61,120 bases of DNA from Desulfobacterales bacterium (GTDB lineage: Bacteria; Desulfobacterota; Desulfobacteria; Desulfobacterales; JALSRD01). The position numbers and the translations under genes are program-made. The notes beneath the pieces were generated by a model. The model was not told the origin of the DNA, did no database searches, and saw only the letters and a program-made list of their open reading frames with translations. Position 1 is the first letter of the stretch, and the number at the start of each line of letters is the position of its first letter. The DNA lies in NCBI GenBank assembly GCA_026984935.1, contig JALSRD010000042.1:1-61120 (forward strand). The letters are read 5' to 3'. Shown one piece after another: positions 17,940 to 27,120 of this stretch.

Positions 17940-20293
17940 CACCTTTCAGCAAAGCGCTCGATCCTTTGATCAACTGGGCCCGCGCGTACAGCCTGTGGCC
18001 CATGTTTTTCGGCCTGTCGTGCTGCTTTGTGGAAGAGGCGACGGCTTTTACGCCGCGCTACGATATCGCGCGCTTCGGTGCCGAAGTGCTGCGGCCATCG
18101 CCACGTCAGGCCGACCTGCTGATCATCTCCGGAACGGTGTTCAAAAAAATCGCCCCGGTGGTGCTGCGCCTTTACGAACAGATGGCGGAACCCAGATGGG
18201 TCATTTCCATGGGCTCCTGTTCGAACACCGGCGGCATGTACGATGTGTACAGCGTGGTACAGGGAGTCAACCAGATCCTGCCGGTGGACGTTTACATTCC
18301 CGGGTGCCCGCCACGGCCCGAGGCCGTGCTGCAGGGGCTCACCATCCTGCAGAATAAAATCGGCAGCGAACGGCCCAGCGGCCGCATTTTCCACCTGGGG
18401 CACGGCAGCCAGGGGACCGAGAAACCAGTCCTGGTGGACGGCCGGAGCAAGTCCCGCGATCCGCGCGGTCCCGGCATGCAGGCTGCGGCCATCCGCGGCA
18501 CCTCGGTATGCCCGCCGCATTTTGCCGACAACCGCGCGGACCTCATGTGGACGCCGCCGGCGGCCGTCGCCGAACCAAGTGCGCTGGAAAAAGACCTGGC
18601 CGGCCGCCTGCACAGACGCTTCGGTGACGCGCTGCGGCAGATTCCGGACAGTGCGGACATGCTCACGTTCGAAACTTCCCGGCGTCACATCAAGCAGATC
18701 CTGCGCCACTTGAAAACCGAATCGGCTCCCCTTTTCCGGCGGCTGGACGACCTGACGGCCATCGATGAGTCAGCACGCCGCAAACGCCGTAACGCAACCG
18801 ACTACACCCTGGTTTACAGCCTTTTGTCGTTCGACCCGCCCTGCCGGCTGCGCCTCAAGGTGCCCCTTGAAGGCAGAAATCCGGCCACGGACAGCATCTG
18901 CGATATCTGGCCGGCGGCCAACTGGTATGAACGCGAGGTCTTCGATATGTTCGGGGTCTCCTTCGACGGACACCCCGACCTGCGCCGCATCCTCATGCCC
19001 GGCGACTGGCAGGGCCATCCGCTGCGCAAGGACTACCCCGGCCGGGCCACCGACATGCCGCCTTATACCACGGACGACGCCCGTCAAAAGCAGCCGCTGG
19101 ACGCCGGCCGGCTCATCAAGGGCGACACCGATGCCGAGCTGCTGCTCAACGTCGGTCCCCATCACGTCAGCACCCACGGCCTGATCCGTTTTGTCCTGGC
19201 ACTCAAGGGGGAAGAGATCTCGCGCATGGAGATGGAAATCGGCTACCACCACCGGGGGGCCGAAAAAATCGGCGAACGCCAGAGCTGGCATCAGTTTATC
19301 CCCTACACGGACCGCGTGGACTACCTGGCCGGGGCGGCCAACAACCTGCCCTACGTCCTGGCCGTCGAAAAGCTGGCCGGTGTCCAGGTCCCGCCGCGCG
19401 CCCAGGTGATCCGCGTGATGCTCAGCGAACTCTTCCGTTTGAGCAACCACCTGGTCTACTTCGGCACGTTTGCCCACGACGTGGGCGCCATGGCGCCGAC
19501 CTTTTATACCTTCCGCGAACGGGAAATGATCCTGGACATCGTGGAGCTGATTACCGGTGGGCGGCTGCACCCTTCCTGGTTTCGCATCGGCGGTGTGGCC
19601 GCCGACCTGCCCGAAGGCTGGCTGCCGGCCGTCCAGGATTTCGTAAAAATTTTTGAAAAGTGCCTGAAAGACTATGAGTCTCTGATCACGCGCAATGCGA
19701 TTTTCGAGGCCCGCACCCGCGGCATCGGAAAAATCAGCCTAGACGACGCCATGGACTGGGGCGTCAGCGGACCCAACCTGCGCGCCTGCGGGCTGGCCTG
19801 GGATTTGCGCAAAGCCTTTCCCTACTCCGGATACGAGAACTTCGATTTCGAAATCCCCACGGCCGAAGGCGGCGACTGCTACGCACGCTACCGGATCCGC
19901 GTGGAAGAGATGCGCCAGAGCCTCAGAATCATCGCCCAGGCCGCGGCCAATATGCCGTCCGGACGCTACAAGACGGACGACTACCGTTACAGCATACCCA
20001 GCCGCGGGGACATGCTGCGCGATATCGAGAGCCTGATCCACCACTTTGTAAACGTGACCCGGGGGCCCAAGATCCCCGCCGGCGAGGCCCATGCGGCCTG
20101 TGAAATCCCGCGCGGCGAGCAGGGCTACTACGTGGTCAGCGACGGCCTGGGCTGCGCCTACCGCATGCGCATCCGGTCGCCGGGTTTTGCCAACGTGCAG
20201 GTGCTGCCCATGATGGCCACAGGCTGGTCGATCTCGGACCTGATCGCCATCATCGGTTCCGTGGACTATATTTTACCGGACATCGATCGCTGA
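17912..20293 (+). CDS. nuoBCD: NADH-quinone oxidoreductase fused subunits B, C and D
   Basis: A 793-residue single chain. Residues 1-~155 are NuoB, with cluster N2 cysteines in 'GLSCCFVEE', '[12 protein letters not shown]' and 'PGCPPRPEA'. Residues ~225-390 are NuoC, with the signature '[25 protein letters not shown]' region. Residues ~405-793 are NuoD, with 'GPHHVSTHG' and '[10 protein letters not shown]' forming part of the quinone pocket. A ~70-residue linker joins B to C. GTG at 17912 is chosen because GGAGG lies six bases upstream, inside nuoA. The fusion ties together the electron-exit end of the peripheral arm. Similar NuoBCD fusions are, from memory, annotated in some Desulfobacterota, while NuoCD alone is common. 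Confidence 0.95.
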   Translation: MGADAEKKIAPFSKALDPLINWARAYSLWPMFFGLSCCFVEEATAFTPRYDIARFGAEVLRPSPRQADLLIISGTVFKKIAPVVLRLYEQMAEPRWVISMGSCSNTGGMYDVYSVVQGVNQILPVDVYIPGCPPRPEAVLQGLTILQNKIGSERPSGRIFHLGHGSQGTEKPVLVDGRSKSRDPRGPGMQAAAIRGTSVCPPHFADNRADLMWTPPAAVAEPSALEKDLAGRLHRRFGDALRQIPDSADMLTFETSRRHIKQILRHLKTESAPLFRRLDDLTAIDESARRKRRNATDYTLVYSLLSFDPPCRLRLKVPLEGRNPATDSICDIWPAANWYEREVFDMFGVSFDGHPDLRRILMPGDWQGHPLRKDYPGRATDMPPYTTDDARQKQPLDAGRLIKGDTDAELLLNVGPHHVSTHGLIRFVLALKGEEISRMEMEIGYHHRGAEKIGERQSWHQFIPYTDRVDYLAGAANNLPYVLAVEKLAGVQVPPRAQVIRVMLSELFRLSNHLVYFGTFAHDVGAMAPTFYTFREREMILDIVELITGGRLHPSWFRIGGVAADLPEGWLPAVQDFVKIFEKCLKDYESLITRNAIFEARTRGIGKISLDDAMDWGVSGPNLRACGLAWDLRKAFPYSGYENFDFEIPTAEGGDCYARYRIRVEEMRQSLRIIAQAAANMPSGRYKTDDYRYSIPSRGDMLRDIESLIHHFVNVTRGPKIPAGEAHAACEIPRGEQGYYVVSDGLGCAYRMRIRSPGFANVQVLPMMATGWSISDLIAIIGSVDYILPDIDR

Positions 20294-20298
20294 ATCCC

Positions 20299-20772
20299 AT
20301 GCTGCCAAAAACCCGGAAAAAAGCACTGCAAAAGGAAATCGCCGCCGCCGAACATGCGCGTGAACTGGTGGTGGACGTGCTAATGGCCCTGCAGGCACAC
20401 TACGGCCACGTGACGGATGAAGCCGTTTTCGAGGCCGCCGACCTGCTGGGCATGACGCCCATGGAAATCGAAGAGGTGGCGACTTTTTACACCTTCATCT
20501 ACCGCCGGCCGGTGGGGAAATACGTCATCCACGTCTGCGACAGCGTGATCTGCTGGATGGAAAGCGAACGGCCGCTGCTGGAGGTGCTTTGCGAAAAACT
20601 GGGCATCGCGCCCGGCGAAACCACCGCCGACGGCCTGTTCACGCTGCTGCCGGTGTGCTGCATCGGCTACTGCGACCGCGCACCGGCCATGCTGATCAAC
20701 AGGAAAGCCTACGGCCCTCTTACCGAAAATAAAATCGACCGGATTCTTACCGGACTGAGACAGGAGGGCTGA
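20299..20772 (+). CDS. nuoE: NADH-quinone oxidoreductase subunit E
   Basis: A 157-residue thioredoxin-like ferredoxin. The N1a [2Fe-2S] ligands are in 'HVCDSVICW' (C-x4-C) and 'LLPVCCIGYCDRAP' (C-x3-C). The N-terminal helical bundle 'LLGMTPMEIEEVATFYTF' is typical of NuoE and HoxE/HydC relatives. Part of the NADH-oxidising module with NuoF and NuoG. Starts five bases after nuoBCD without a recognisable ribosome-binding site, suggesting coupling by reinitiation. Confidence 0.95.
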   Translation: MLPKTRKKALQKEIAAAEHARELVVDVLMALQAHYGHVTDEAVFEAADLLGMTPMEIEEVATFYTFIYRRPVGKYVIHVCDSVICWMESERPLLEVLCEKLGIAPGETTADGLFTLLPVCCIGYCDRAPAMLINRKAYGPLTENKIDRILTGLRQEG

Positions 20773-20775
20773 GCG

Positions 20776-22050
20776 TTGTATCCACAGGTGCTTTTTCAAA
20801 ACCGCCAACCTGACCGCACTGCCACGATCAAAACCTACCGTGCCGGCGGCGGCTACCGTGCGCTTGCCGACGTGCTGCAGCAAAATGCCGCCGCCAGGGT
20901 GCGCCAGGTGCTTCTGGACGCAGCGCTGCTGGGCCGCGGCGGAGCAGCCTTTCCTGCCGGCGTCAAGCTCTCCACGGTGGCGGAAGACGCGCCTTACCCG
21001 CGATACGTGGTCTGCAACGCCGACGAAATGGAGCCGGGCACCTTCAAGGACCGCGTGCTGATCTTCGCCGATCCGCACCAGCTCATCGAGGGGCTCATCC
21101 TGGCCGGCTTCGCGGTGCACGCCGAAACGGGCATCATCTTCATCCGTCCGGAATACGAGGGCGCCGCCGCCATTCTGGAAAGGGAGGTAAGGGTCGCCGA
21201 AAAAGCCGGCTATCTGGGGAAAGACATCCTGGGCAGCGGGTTTGACTATCGCATCGTGGTGCACCGCAGCGGCGGCCGTTATATCTGCGGCGAGGTAACC
21301 GCCCAGATCAACGCCCTGCAGGGCAAACGCCCCAATCCCCTGCAGCCGCCGCCATACCCCACCGAAAAGGGACTCTGGCAAAAGCCCACCGTGCTGCAGA
21401 ACGTCGAGACCCTGTGCTGCATGCCGCACATCGTCGCCAAGGGCGCCGACTGGTTTAAAAACCTGTCTCTGACCCCCAGCGGTGCCGGCACCAAGATTTT
21501 TGGAATAAGCGGCCGTGTCCAGCAGCCGGGCTGCTACGAACTGCCCATGGGCGTGCCCTTGAGCGAAATCATCGAGGATCACGCCGGCGGCATGATACCG
21601 GGATCCGAGTTCAAGGCCTGCCTGCCCGGCGGGGCTTCCACCGGGTTTCTGCCCGCCCGGCATTACCACATCCCCATGGATTTCGAAGCACTGAAAAAAG
21701 CCGGCAACCGCCTGGGGACCGGGGCCATCATGGTTTTCGACCACAAGACCTGCCTGGTGGGTGTGACGCTGAACCTGATGGAATTTTTCGCGCGCGAATC
21801 CTGCGGCTGGTGCACCCCCTGCCGTGAAGGGTTGCCTTTTATCCGGGAGCTGCTGTACGAGATCGAATCGGGCCGCGGAAAACCCGAATACGTTCCCATG
21901 TTGCAGGAAATGAGCCGGCACCTGTGGCACGCATACTGCGCCTTCGCCCCGGGTGCGGCGGCGCCTTTGGCAAGCCTGCTGGATGAGTTTGAAGACGAGA
22001 TACAAGATCATATCAAACGCAAAGCGTGTCCGTTCAGTGCGTTAACATAA
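20776..22050 (+). CDS. nuoF: NADH-quinone oxidoreductase subunit F (NADH/FMN/4Fe-4S)
   Basis: A 424-residue NADH-binding subunit. The FMN/NADH region has 'LLGRGGAAFPAGVK', 'CNADEMEPGTFKDR' and 'RSGGRYICGE'. Cluster N3 cysteines are in 'ESCGWCTPCREG' with the fourth in 'HAYCAFAPGAA'. TTG at 20776 is the start that follows GGAGG at eight bases; no ATG fits better. It accepts hydride from NADH and passes electrons to N3. The protein resembles the electron-input subunit of bifurcating enzymes too, but the full nuo context makes the complex I assignment firm. Confidence 0.95.
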   Translation: MYPQVLFQNRQPDRTATIKTYRAGGGYRALADVLQQNAAARVRQVLLDAALLGRGGAAFPAGVKLSTVAEDAPYPRYVVCNADEMEPGTFKDRVLIFADPHQLIEGLILAGFAVHAETGIIFIRPEYEGAAAILEREVRVAEKAGYLGKDILGSGFDYRIVVHRSGGRYICGEVTAQINALQGKRPNPLQPPPYPTEKGLWQKPTVLQNVETLCCMPHIVAKGADWFKNLSLTPSGAGTKIFGISGRVQQPGCYELPMGVPLSEIIEDHAGGMIPGSEFKACLPGGASTGFLPARHYHIPMDFEALKKAGNRLGTGAIMVFDHKTCLVGVTLNLMEFFARESCGWCTPCREGLPFIRELLYEIESGRGKPEYVPMLQEMSRHLWHAYCAFAPGAAAPLASLLDEFEDEIQDHIKRKACPFSALT

Positions 22051-22149
22051 ACATGCTCATCTTTTGGTTAAACACACGAGGCCTGCGGCCGACAAAACGC
22101 TGAGATCCTGAAATACGGTTTTGCAGACAGAAGAGAAGACCCAAAACCC

Positions 22150-24612
22150 GTGCTTAAACTGACCATCGACAATCAGCCCGTTGCAGTGCCCGCCGGCACC
22201 AAGGTCATTGCGGCGGCCGAGAAGCTGGGGATCATGATCCCGCGCTTTTGCTATCACCCGGCTTTAGGATCGGTGGGCGCCTGCCGGGTGTGCGCCGTCA
22301 GCGTGCTGAAGGGGCCGCGCACCGGCATCCAGATGAGCTGCATGCTCGACGTCGAAGACGGCATGGTCGTGGCCACCGGCGATCCAGCGGCCGTTGCCTT
22401 CCGCCGCCAGGTGATCGAGTGGCTGATGGCCAACCATCCCCATGACTGCCCGGTCTGCGACGAAGGCGGCCACTGCCTGCTGCAGGATCTGACGGTCTCC
22501 GGCGGCCACGGCCGGCGCCGTTTCCCCGGCAAAAAGCGCACCCACCGTGACCAGCAGCTGGGACCGCTGATCCAGCATGAGATGAACCGCTGCATCCAGT
22601 GCTACCGCTGCGTGCGCTTTTACCGCGAATTCGCCGGCTATCCCGATCTGGGCGTGACGGGAATTGCCGCGCGGGTCTATTTCGGCCGCTTTCGCGAGGG
22701 CACGCTGGAGAGCCCCTTTGCCGGCAACCTCATCGACATCTGTCCCACGGGCGTCTTTACGGACAAGCCGTCGCGGTATAAGGGCCGCCGCTGGGATTTT
22801 CAGCGCAGCCCTTCGATCTGCATTCACTGCTCGCTGGGATGCCACACGACCGTTTCGGCGCGCTACCGCGAGATCGTGCGCATCGAGGCGCGCTTCAGCC
22901 CGACGGTCAACGGGCATTTCATCTGCGACCGCGGCCGCTACGGGTTCGCCTATGCCAACGCCCCCGAGCGGCCGCGGCAGGGCCGCATCGACGGTGAAAC
23001 CCAACCGGTGTCAACGGCCCTCGACGCCGCCCTCGAGCGCCTGACAACGGTCAGCCGGACACACGGTCCCGATGCCGTGGCGTGCATCGGATCGGCGCGC
23101 AGCAGCCTCGAAACCCTGGGCGCTTTAAAGCGCCTGTGCGAACGCCGCAGCTGGCGGGGCCCTTTTCTCTGGCCGGATGCACAGACCGCCCGGGCCGTAC
23201 AGACCGCCGCCGCGTGCCTGGCGCCGGAACTGCGCCTCTCGATGAAAGAACTGGAAGACGCTGATTTCATCCTGGTCGTGGGCGCCGACCCCGTCAACGA
23301 AGCGCCCATGCTGGCGCTGGCACTGCGCCAGGCACAGCGTCAAGGCGCGACCATCGCCGTCTGTGACCCCCGGCCGGTCGCTCTCCCGTTTGCATTCGAG
23401 CACCTGGCGCTGGCACCGCCGTTCCTTGCCGACGCCATACGAATCTTTGCCCGCGCCGCAGCCGGACCGCCGCAGGCCGGGGTGCGGGCGTCGGGCGGCG
23501 ACGCCCACCCCCCGGACCCGAACATGCCACCGGCCGTCCAAGCGCGCCTGGCGGCAATGGGAGCAACAGCGCGCACCTGCCGCCGGCCGGTGATCGTGTG
23601 CGGCACACAGATCGTCAATTCCCGCACGGTCGCCCGGGCGGCGGACACGGCCCGCATGCTCAAAAGCGCGGACAAGCCCGCCGGGCTGTTTTTTGTGCTG
23701 CCCGGCGCCAACGCTTTCGCTGCGGCCCTGCTTTCCGACGAAAATGGCGCTTTCAACACGCTGCAGGCCGGCATCGCCGACGGCCATGTCAAAGCCGTGC
23801 TGGCCGTCGAAAGCGATTTGCCGGCAGCCGGCGAAGGTTTGGCCCCTGCGCTGAAGTCCCTGGACCTGCTGGTGGTCTGCGATTACCTGAACACGGCTGC
23901 CGCACGCGCTGCAGACATTCTGGTCCCTACCCGCAGCGTGTTCGAAGAAGGCGGCATTTTCATCAACCAGACCGGCTGCGCCCAGCGGGCGGCTCCGGTG
24001 CACGTCGGTGGCACACCCGTTGCGCAAACCGGCGGCGGCGACCACCCCCCGCGCACTTTCGAGCGCAGCATTCCGGGGGCCGAAGCCCTTTCCGCTGTAC
24101 AGGCGCTTGACCGGCTGGCGGGAACTGAAACAGCGGACCCGCCGGCGGCCCTGGCCGATCTGCACCCCGTGCTGGCGCCTTTCGCCAGCCGGAAATGGCC
24201 TGACGAAGGGCAACTGCTCGACCTTTCGTCAGAAGCCGCACCATCTGCAGATTGGCCGCCAGAGGAACCGCCGGCGGCCGGAAAAACCTTCGAACTGGTC
24301 GTCCGCGAACGCACCTTCGGCAGCGAAGCGCTCTCCCAGCGCGCCGACTGCCTGCGGCCCCTTGAAAAGGCGCCCCGAATTCTGGTACACAGCGATGACG
24401 CCGCCCGCCTGGGCATCGCTGCCGGCGACCGGGTGGCGCTGACCTGCGCCGGCGGCGTGATCGAAGGGACCGCGGACGTGCGCAACACCGTGGCGGCCGG
24501 TGTCGTCATCGTCGACAGGCACCGCGAACTCAACTGGCCGGCGGCCGGTGCCGGTTGGGTGCGCATCGAGGCCAAACAGATCCACAAGATTGAAAAAGAG
24601 CGGGAGCGCTGA
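22150..24612 (+). CDS. nuoG: NADH-quinone oxidoreductase subunit G
   Basis: An 820-residue iron-sulfur subunit starting at GTG. The N-terminal [2Fe-2S] domain has C-x10-C-x2-C ('FCYHPALGSVGACRVC') and a fourth Cys in 'MSCMLDV'. Next come the His-ligated N5 motif 'HPHDCPVCDEGGHC', the N4 set 'CIQCYRC' plus 'DICPTG', and a fourth group 'CIHCSLGC' plus 'FICDRGR', which corresponds to the optional N7 cluster. The remainder is a molybdopterin-oxidoreductase-like domain without cofactor function in this family. It is preceded by a 99-base gap, the longest inside the operon, holding no gene. Confidence 0.94.
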   Translation: MLKLTIDNQPVAVPAGTKVIAAAEKLGIMIPRFCYHPALGSVGACRVCAVSVLKGPRTGIQMSCMLDVEDGMVVATGDPAAVAFRRQVIEWLMANHPHDCPVCDEGGHCLLQDLTVSGGHGRRRFPGKKRTHRDQQLGPLIQHEMNRCIQCYRCVRFYREFAGYPDLGVTGIAARVYFGRFREGTLESPFAGNLIDICPTGVFTDKPSRYKGRRWDFQRSPSICIHCSLGCHTTVSARYREIVRIEARFSPTVNGHFICDRGRYGFAYANAPERPRQGRIDGETQPVSTALDAALERLTTVSRTHGPDAVACIGSARSSLETLGALKRLCERRSWRGPFLWPDAQTARAVQTAAACLAPELRLSMKELEDADFILVVGADPVNEAPMLALALRQAQRQGATIAVCDPRPVALPFAFEHLALAPPFLADAIRIFARAAAGPPQAGVRASGGDAHPPDPNMPPAVQARLAAMGATARTCRRPVIVCGTQIVNSRTVARAADTARMLKSADKPAGLFFVLPGANAFAAALLSDENGAFNTLQAGIADGHVKAVLAVESDLPAAGEGLAPALKSLDLLVVCDYLNTAAARAADILVPTRSVFEEGGIFINQTGCAQRAAPVHVGGTPVAQTGGGDHPPRTFERSIPGAEALSAVQALDRLAGTETADPPAALADLHPVLAPFASRKWPDEGQLLDLSSEAAPSADWPPEEPPAAGKTFELVVRERTFGSEALSQRADCLRPLEKAPRILVHSDDAARLGIAAGDRVALTCAGGVIEGTADVRNTVAAGVVIVDRHRELNWPAAGAGWVRIEAKQIHKIEKERER

Positions 24613-25598
24613 TGATAAACTGGATCGCCGGATTCATCGTGCTGCTCATCAAGTCGGGGTTGGTGCTGGGCATCCTGCTGCTGCTGGCCTCTTACCTGGT
24701 CTGGGTGGAGCGCAAGCTGCTGGCCCGGCTGCAGGTGCGCCTGGGACCCAACCGGGCGGGAAAATTCGGGCTGCTGCAGCCCATCGCGGATGCCATCAAG
24801 CTGCTCACCAAGGAGGACATCGTCCCGGCCGCCGCCGACCGTCCGATCTTTCTGCTGGCACCGGCCGTGGTGGCGCTCACCGCCCTTTTGATGTTCGCCG
24901 TCGTACCCGTGGGGCGCGATCTGGTGCTGTTCGGGCGGTCCATTCCGATGGTCATCTCGGACATCAACGTGGCGCTCTTGATGGTGTTTGCGCTCTCTTC
25001 GCTGGGCGTCTACGGCGTGGCCCTGGGCGGCTGGGCTTCCAACTCCAAGTTCGCCCTGATCGGCGGCATCCGCGGTGCGGCCCAGATGGTCAGCTACGAG
25101 CTGCCCCTGGGGCTCTCACTGGTGCCGGTGGTCATGCTGGCGCATTCGTTTTCTCTGGTGGACATCGTCAATGCCCAGGCCGCATACCCTTTTATTCTGG
25201 TGCAGCCGCTGGCCTTCGCCATCTTCGTCATCAGCGCCATGGCCGAGAGCAAGCGCATTCCGTTCGACCTGCCCGAAGCCGAAAACGAGCTGGGCGCCGG
25301 TTTTCACACCGAGTACAGCGGCATGCGCTTCGGGCTGTTTTTCCTGGGCGAGTACGTCCACGTACAGGTGCTGGGCGCACTGGTGTCCGTCTTTTTTCTG
25401 GGCGGCTGGCGCGGCCCCTGGCTGCCGGGCCCTGCGTGGCTGTTTGTCAAGATCACCATCGTGGCCCTGATCATGATCTGGGTGCGCGGCACGCTGCCGC
25501 GGCTGCGCTACGACCAGTTGATGGCCATGTGCTGGAAAGTGCTGGTGCCGGCGGCACTGGTCAACATCGTTATTACGGGATTCGTCATCCTGATCTGA
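24612..25598 (+). CDS. nuoH: NADH-quinone oxidoreductase subunit H
   Basis: A 328-residue protein with about eight membrane helices. Conserved loops include 'VWVERKLLARLQVRLGPNRAG', 'EDIVPAAADR' and 'IPFDLPEAENELGAGFHTEYSGM', which line the quinone entry chamber. The start overlaps the nuoG stop by one base (TGATG). Confidence 0.96.
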   Translation: MINWIAGFIVLLIKSGLVLGILLLLASYLVWVERKLLARLQVRLGPNRAGKFGLLQPIADAIKLLTKEDIVPAAADRPIFLLAPAVVALTALLMFAVVPVGRDLVLFGRSIPMVISDINVALLMVFALSSLGVYGVALGGWASNSKFALIGGIRGAAQMVSYELPLGLSLVPVVMLAHSFSLVDIVNAQAAYPFILVQPLAFAIFVISAMAESKRIPFDLPEAENELGAGFHTEYSGMRFGLFFLGEYVHVQVLGALVSVFFLGGWRGPWLPGPAWLFVKITIVALIMIWVRGTLPRLRYDQLMAMCWKVLVPAALVNIVITGFVILI

Positions 25599-25618
25599 CG
25601 GCGGCGCCAGGGGGGAAA

Positions 25619-26203
25619 ATGCCATCTGAAAACCGAAAAAACCGGACGAAACCCGCGCAAAGCTCCGAGGTTTCGCTGGCCGAAACCCTGAAGGCCTTTG
25701 GCTGCGGCTTTGCCACCACGGCCAAACACCTTTTGCGAAAACCGATTACCGAACAGTACCCGGAGGAGAAACGCCAACTGCCGCCGCGCTCGCGGGCGCG
25801 CATCGTGTTGACACGTGACCCGGAAGGCGATGAGCGCTGCGTGGCCTGCTACCTGTGCTCGGCGGTATGCCCGGTCAGCTGCATCTCCATGCAGTCGGCC
25901 CAGCGTGAAGACGGCCGCCGCTACGCCGTCTGGTTCCGCATCAACTTCGGCCGCTGCATATACTGCGGCCTGTGTGAAGAGGCCTGCCCGACGTCGGCCA
26001 TCCAACTGACGCCGGATTTTGAAAACTGCCGCCGGGACATCCTGACCCTGGTGTTTGAAAAGCAGGACCTGCTGGTGGACCACGGCGGCAAGGACCGCGA
26101 ATACAATTTTTACCGCCACGCCGGCATCGCCACCGACGGCGCCGGCAAGGGGGCGCATTTCGATGAGGACCAACCGGTGGATCCGACCACCAATCTGCCC
26201 TGA
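25619..26203 (+). CDS. nuoI: NADH-quinone oxidoreductase subunit I (two 4Fe-4S clusters)
   Basis: A 194-residue ferredoxin-like subunit. Two full [4Fe-4S] motifs, 'CVACYLCSAVCP' and 'CIYCGLCEEACP', hold N6a and N6b. ATG at 25619 follows a run of G (AGGGGGG). The same frame is open far upstream through nuoH, which is only a shadow of that gene. It relays electrons between NuoG and NuoB. Confidence 0.94.
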   Translation: MPSENRKNRTKPAQSSEVSLAETLKAFGCGFATTAKHLLRKPITEQYPEEKRQLPPRSRARIVLTRDPEGDERCVACYLCSAVCPVSCISMQSAQREDGRRYAVWFRINFGRCIYCGLCEEACPTSAIQLTPDFENCRRDILTLVFEKQDLLVDHGGKDREYNFYRHAGIATDGAGKGAHFDEDQPVDPTTNLP

Positions 26204-26275
26204 CAGGGGCAAACAACGCCTGTCCGAAAGGATACCAACGGATGCCGCCCGCCGGTGTTCCGTCGGCAGACAACG

Positions 26276-26806
26276 ATGACGATTTACGCGCTTTTATTTT
26301 ACCTGCTTGCCGCCGTGATCCTGGTGTCGACGGCCATTGCCGTAACGCGCCGGAACCTGGTGCACGCCGCCATTTTCCTGGTGGCCTCCTTCTTTGCCAG
26401 CGCCCTGCTCTTTTACCTGCTGGGTGCGCCGCTGCTGGCCATGCTGGAGATCATCGTGTACGTGGGCGCCATCATGGTGCTGTTTCTGTTCGTCATCATG
26501 ATGCTCAAAGAAAAACCCGCGTCAAACCGGCCGGCCGCACGCGGGCGGAAGCTGTGGACCGCCACCTTGGGTCTGATTTACCTGCTGGCCGTGATCCTGC
26601 TGGTCTTTGCAACGGGGCCCCGCGGCCAAACGCCGCTTACGCCGGCCGTGGCTTCGCCGGCGGCTTTCGGCCGCTACCTCTTTCAGGGGCACTGGCTGGG
26701 CATCGAAATCGCATCCTTGCTGCTGCTCATCGCACTGATCGGCGTGCTGCACCTGGGCCATACCGCCGCCCGTCGAACCGCCGCCGGGATCGAGGAGGAG
26801 AAATGA
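26276..26806 (+). CDS. nuoJ: NADH-quinone oxidoreductase subunit J
   Basis: A 176-residue membrane protein with five predicted helices; 'LLAMLEIIVYVGAIMVLFLFVIMML' is the characteristic third-helix region with its pi-bulge neighbourhood. ATG at 26276 is preferred over GTG at 26255, since only the former gives a typical N-terminus. Its stop overlaps the nuoK start (ATGA). Confidence 0.93.
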   Translation: MTIYALLFYLLAAVILVSTAIAVTRRNLVHAAIFLVASFFASALLFYLLGAPLLAMLEIIVYVGAIMVLFLFVIMMLKEKPASNRPAARGRKLWTATLGLIYLLAVILLVFATGPRGQTPLTPAVASPAAFGRYLFQGHWLGIEIASLLLLIALIGVLHLGHTAARRTAAGIEEEK

Positions 26807-27120
26807 TTGTGCCATACAGCCACGTACTGCTGCTTTCGGCGCTGTTGTTTGTGGTCGGCATGCTGTGCGCCGTCGGCCGGCGCAACCTGATCATGATCCT
26901 GCTGGGCCTGGAGGTCATGCTCAACGCCGGTGCCATCGCCTTCGTGGGCGCGGCCCTGCGCTGGCAACAGATCGAGGGCCAGACCGTGGTGATCTTCGTA
27001 CTGGCAATAGCCGCGGCCGAAGTCTCCATCGGCCTGGCGCTGATCGTCTGGGCCTACCGCCGCACGGAATCCCTGGACCCGGAACGGCTGCAAGACCTCG
27101 ATACCGCGGAGCCGCTATGA
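26803..27120 (+). CDS. nuoK: NADH-quinone oxidoreductase subunit K
   Basis: A 105-residue three-helix antiporter-like subunit. Conserved Glu residues are in 'GLEVMLNA' and 'AAAEVSIGLAL', which carry protons in the family. GAGGAGGAG precedes the ATG. Overlaps both neighbours by four bases. Confidence 0.95.
   Translation: MIVPYSHVLLLSALLFVVGMLCAVGRRNLIMILLGLEVMLNAGAIAFVGAALRWQQIEGQTVVIFVLAIAAAEVSIGLALIVWAYRRTESLDPERLQDLDTAEPL

Noticed and set aside
24500-25618. Long extension of the nuoI frame through nuoH
   Set aside because: It is the shadow frame of nuoH; NuoI begins at ATG 25619.
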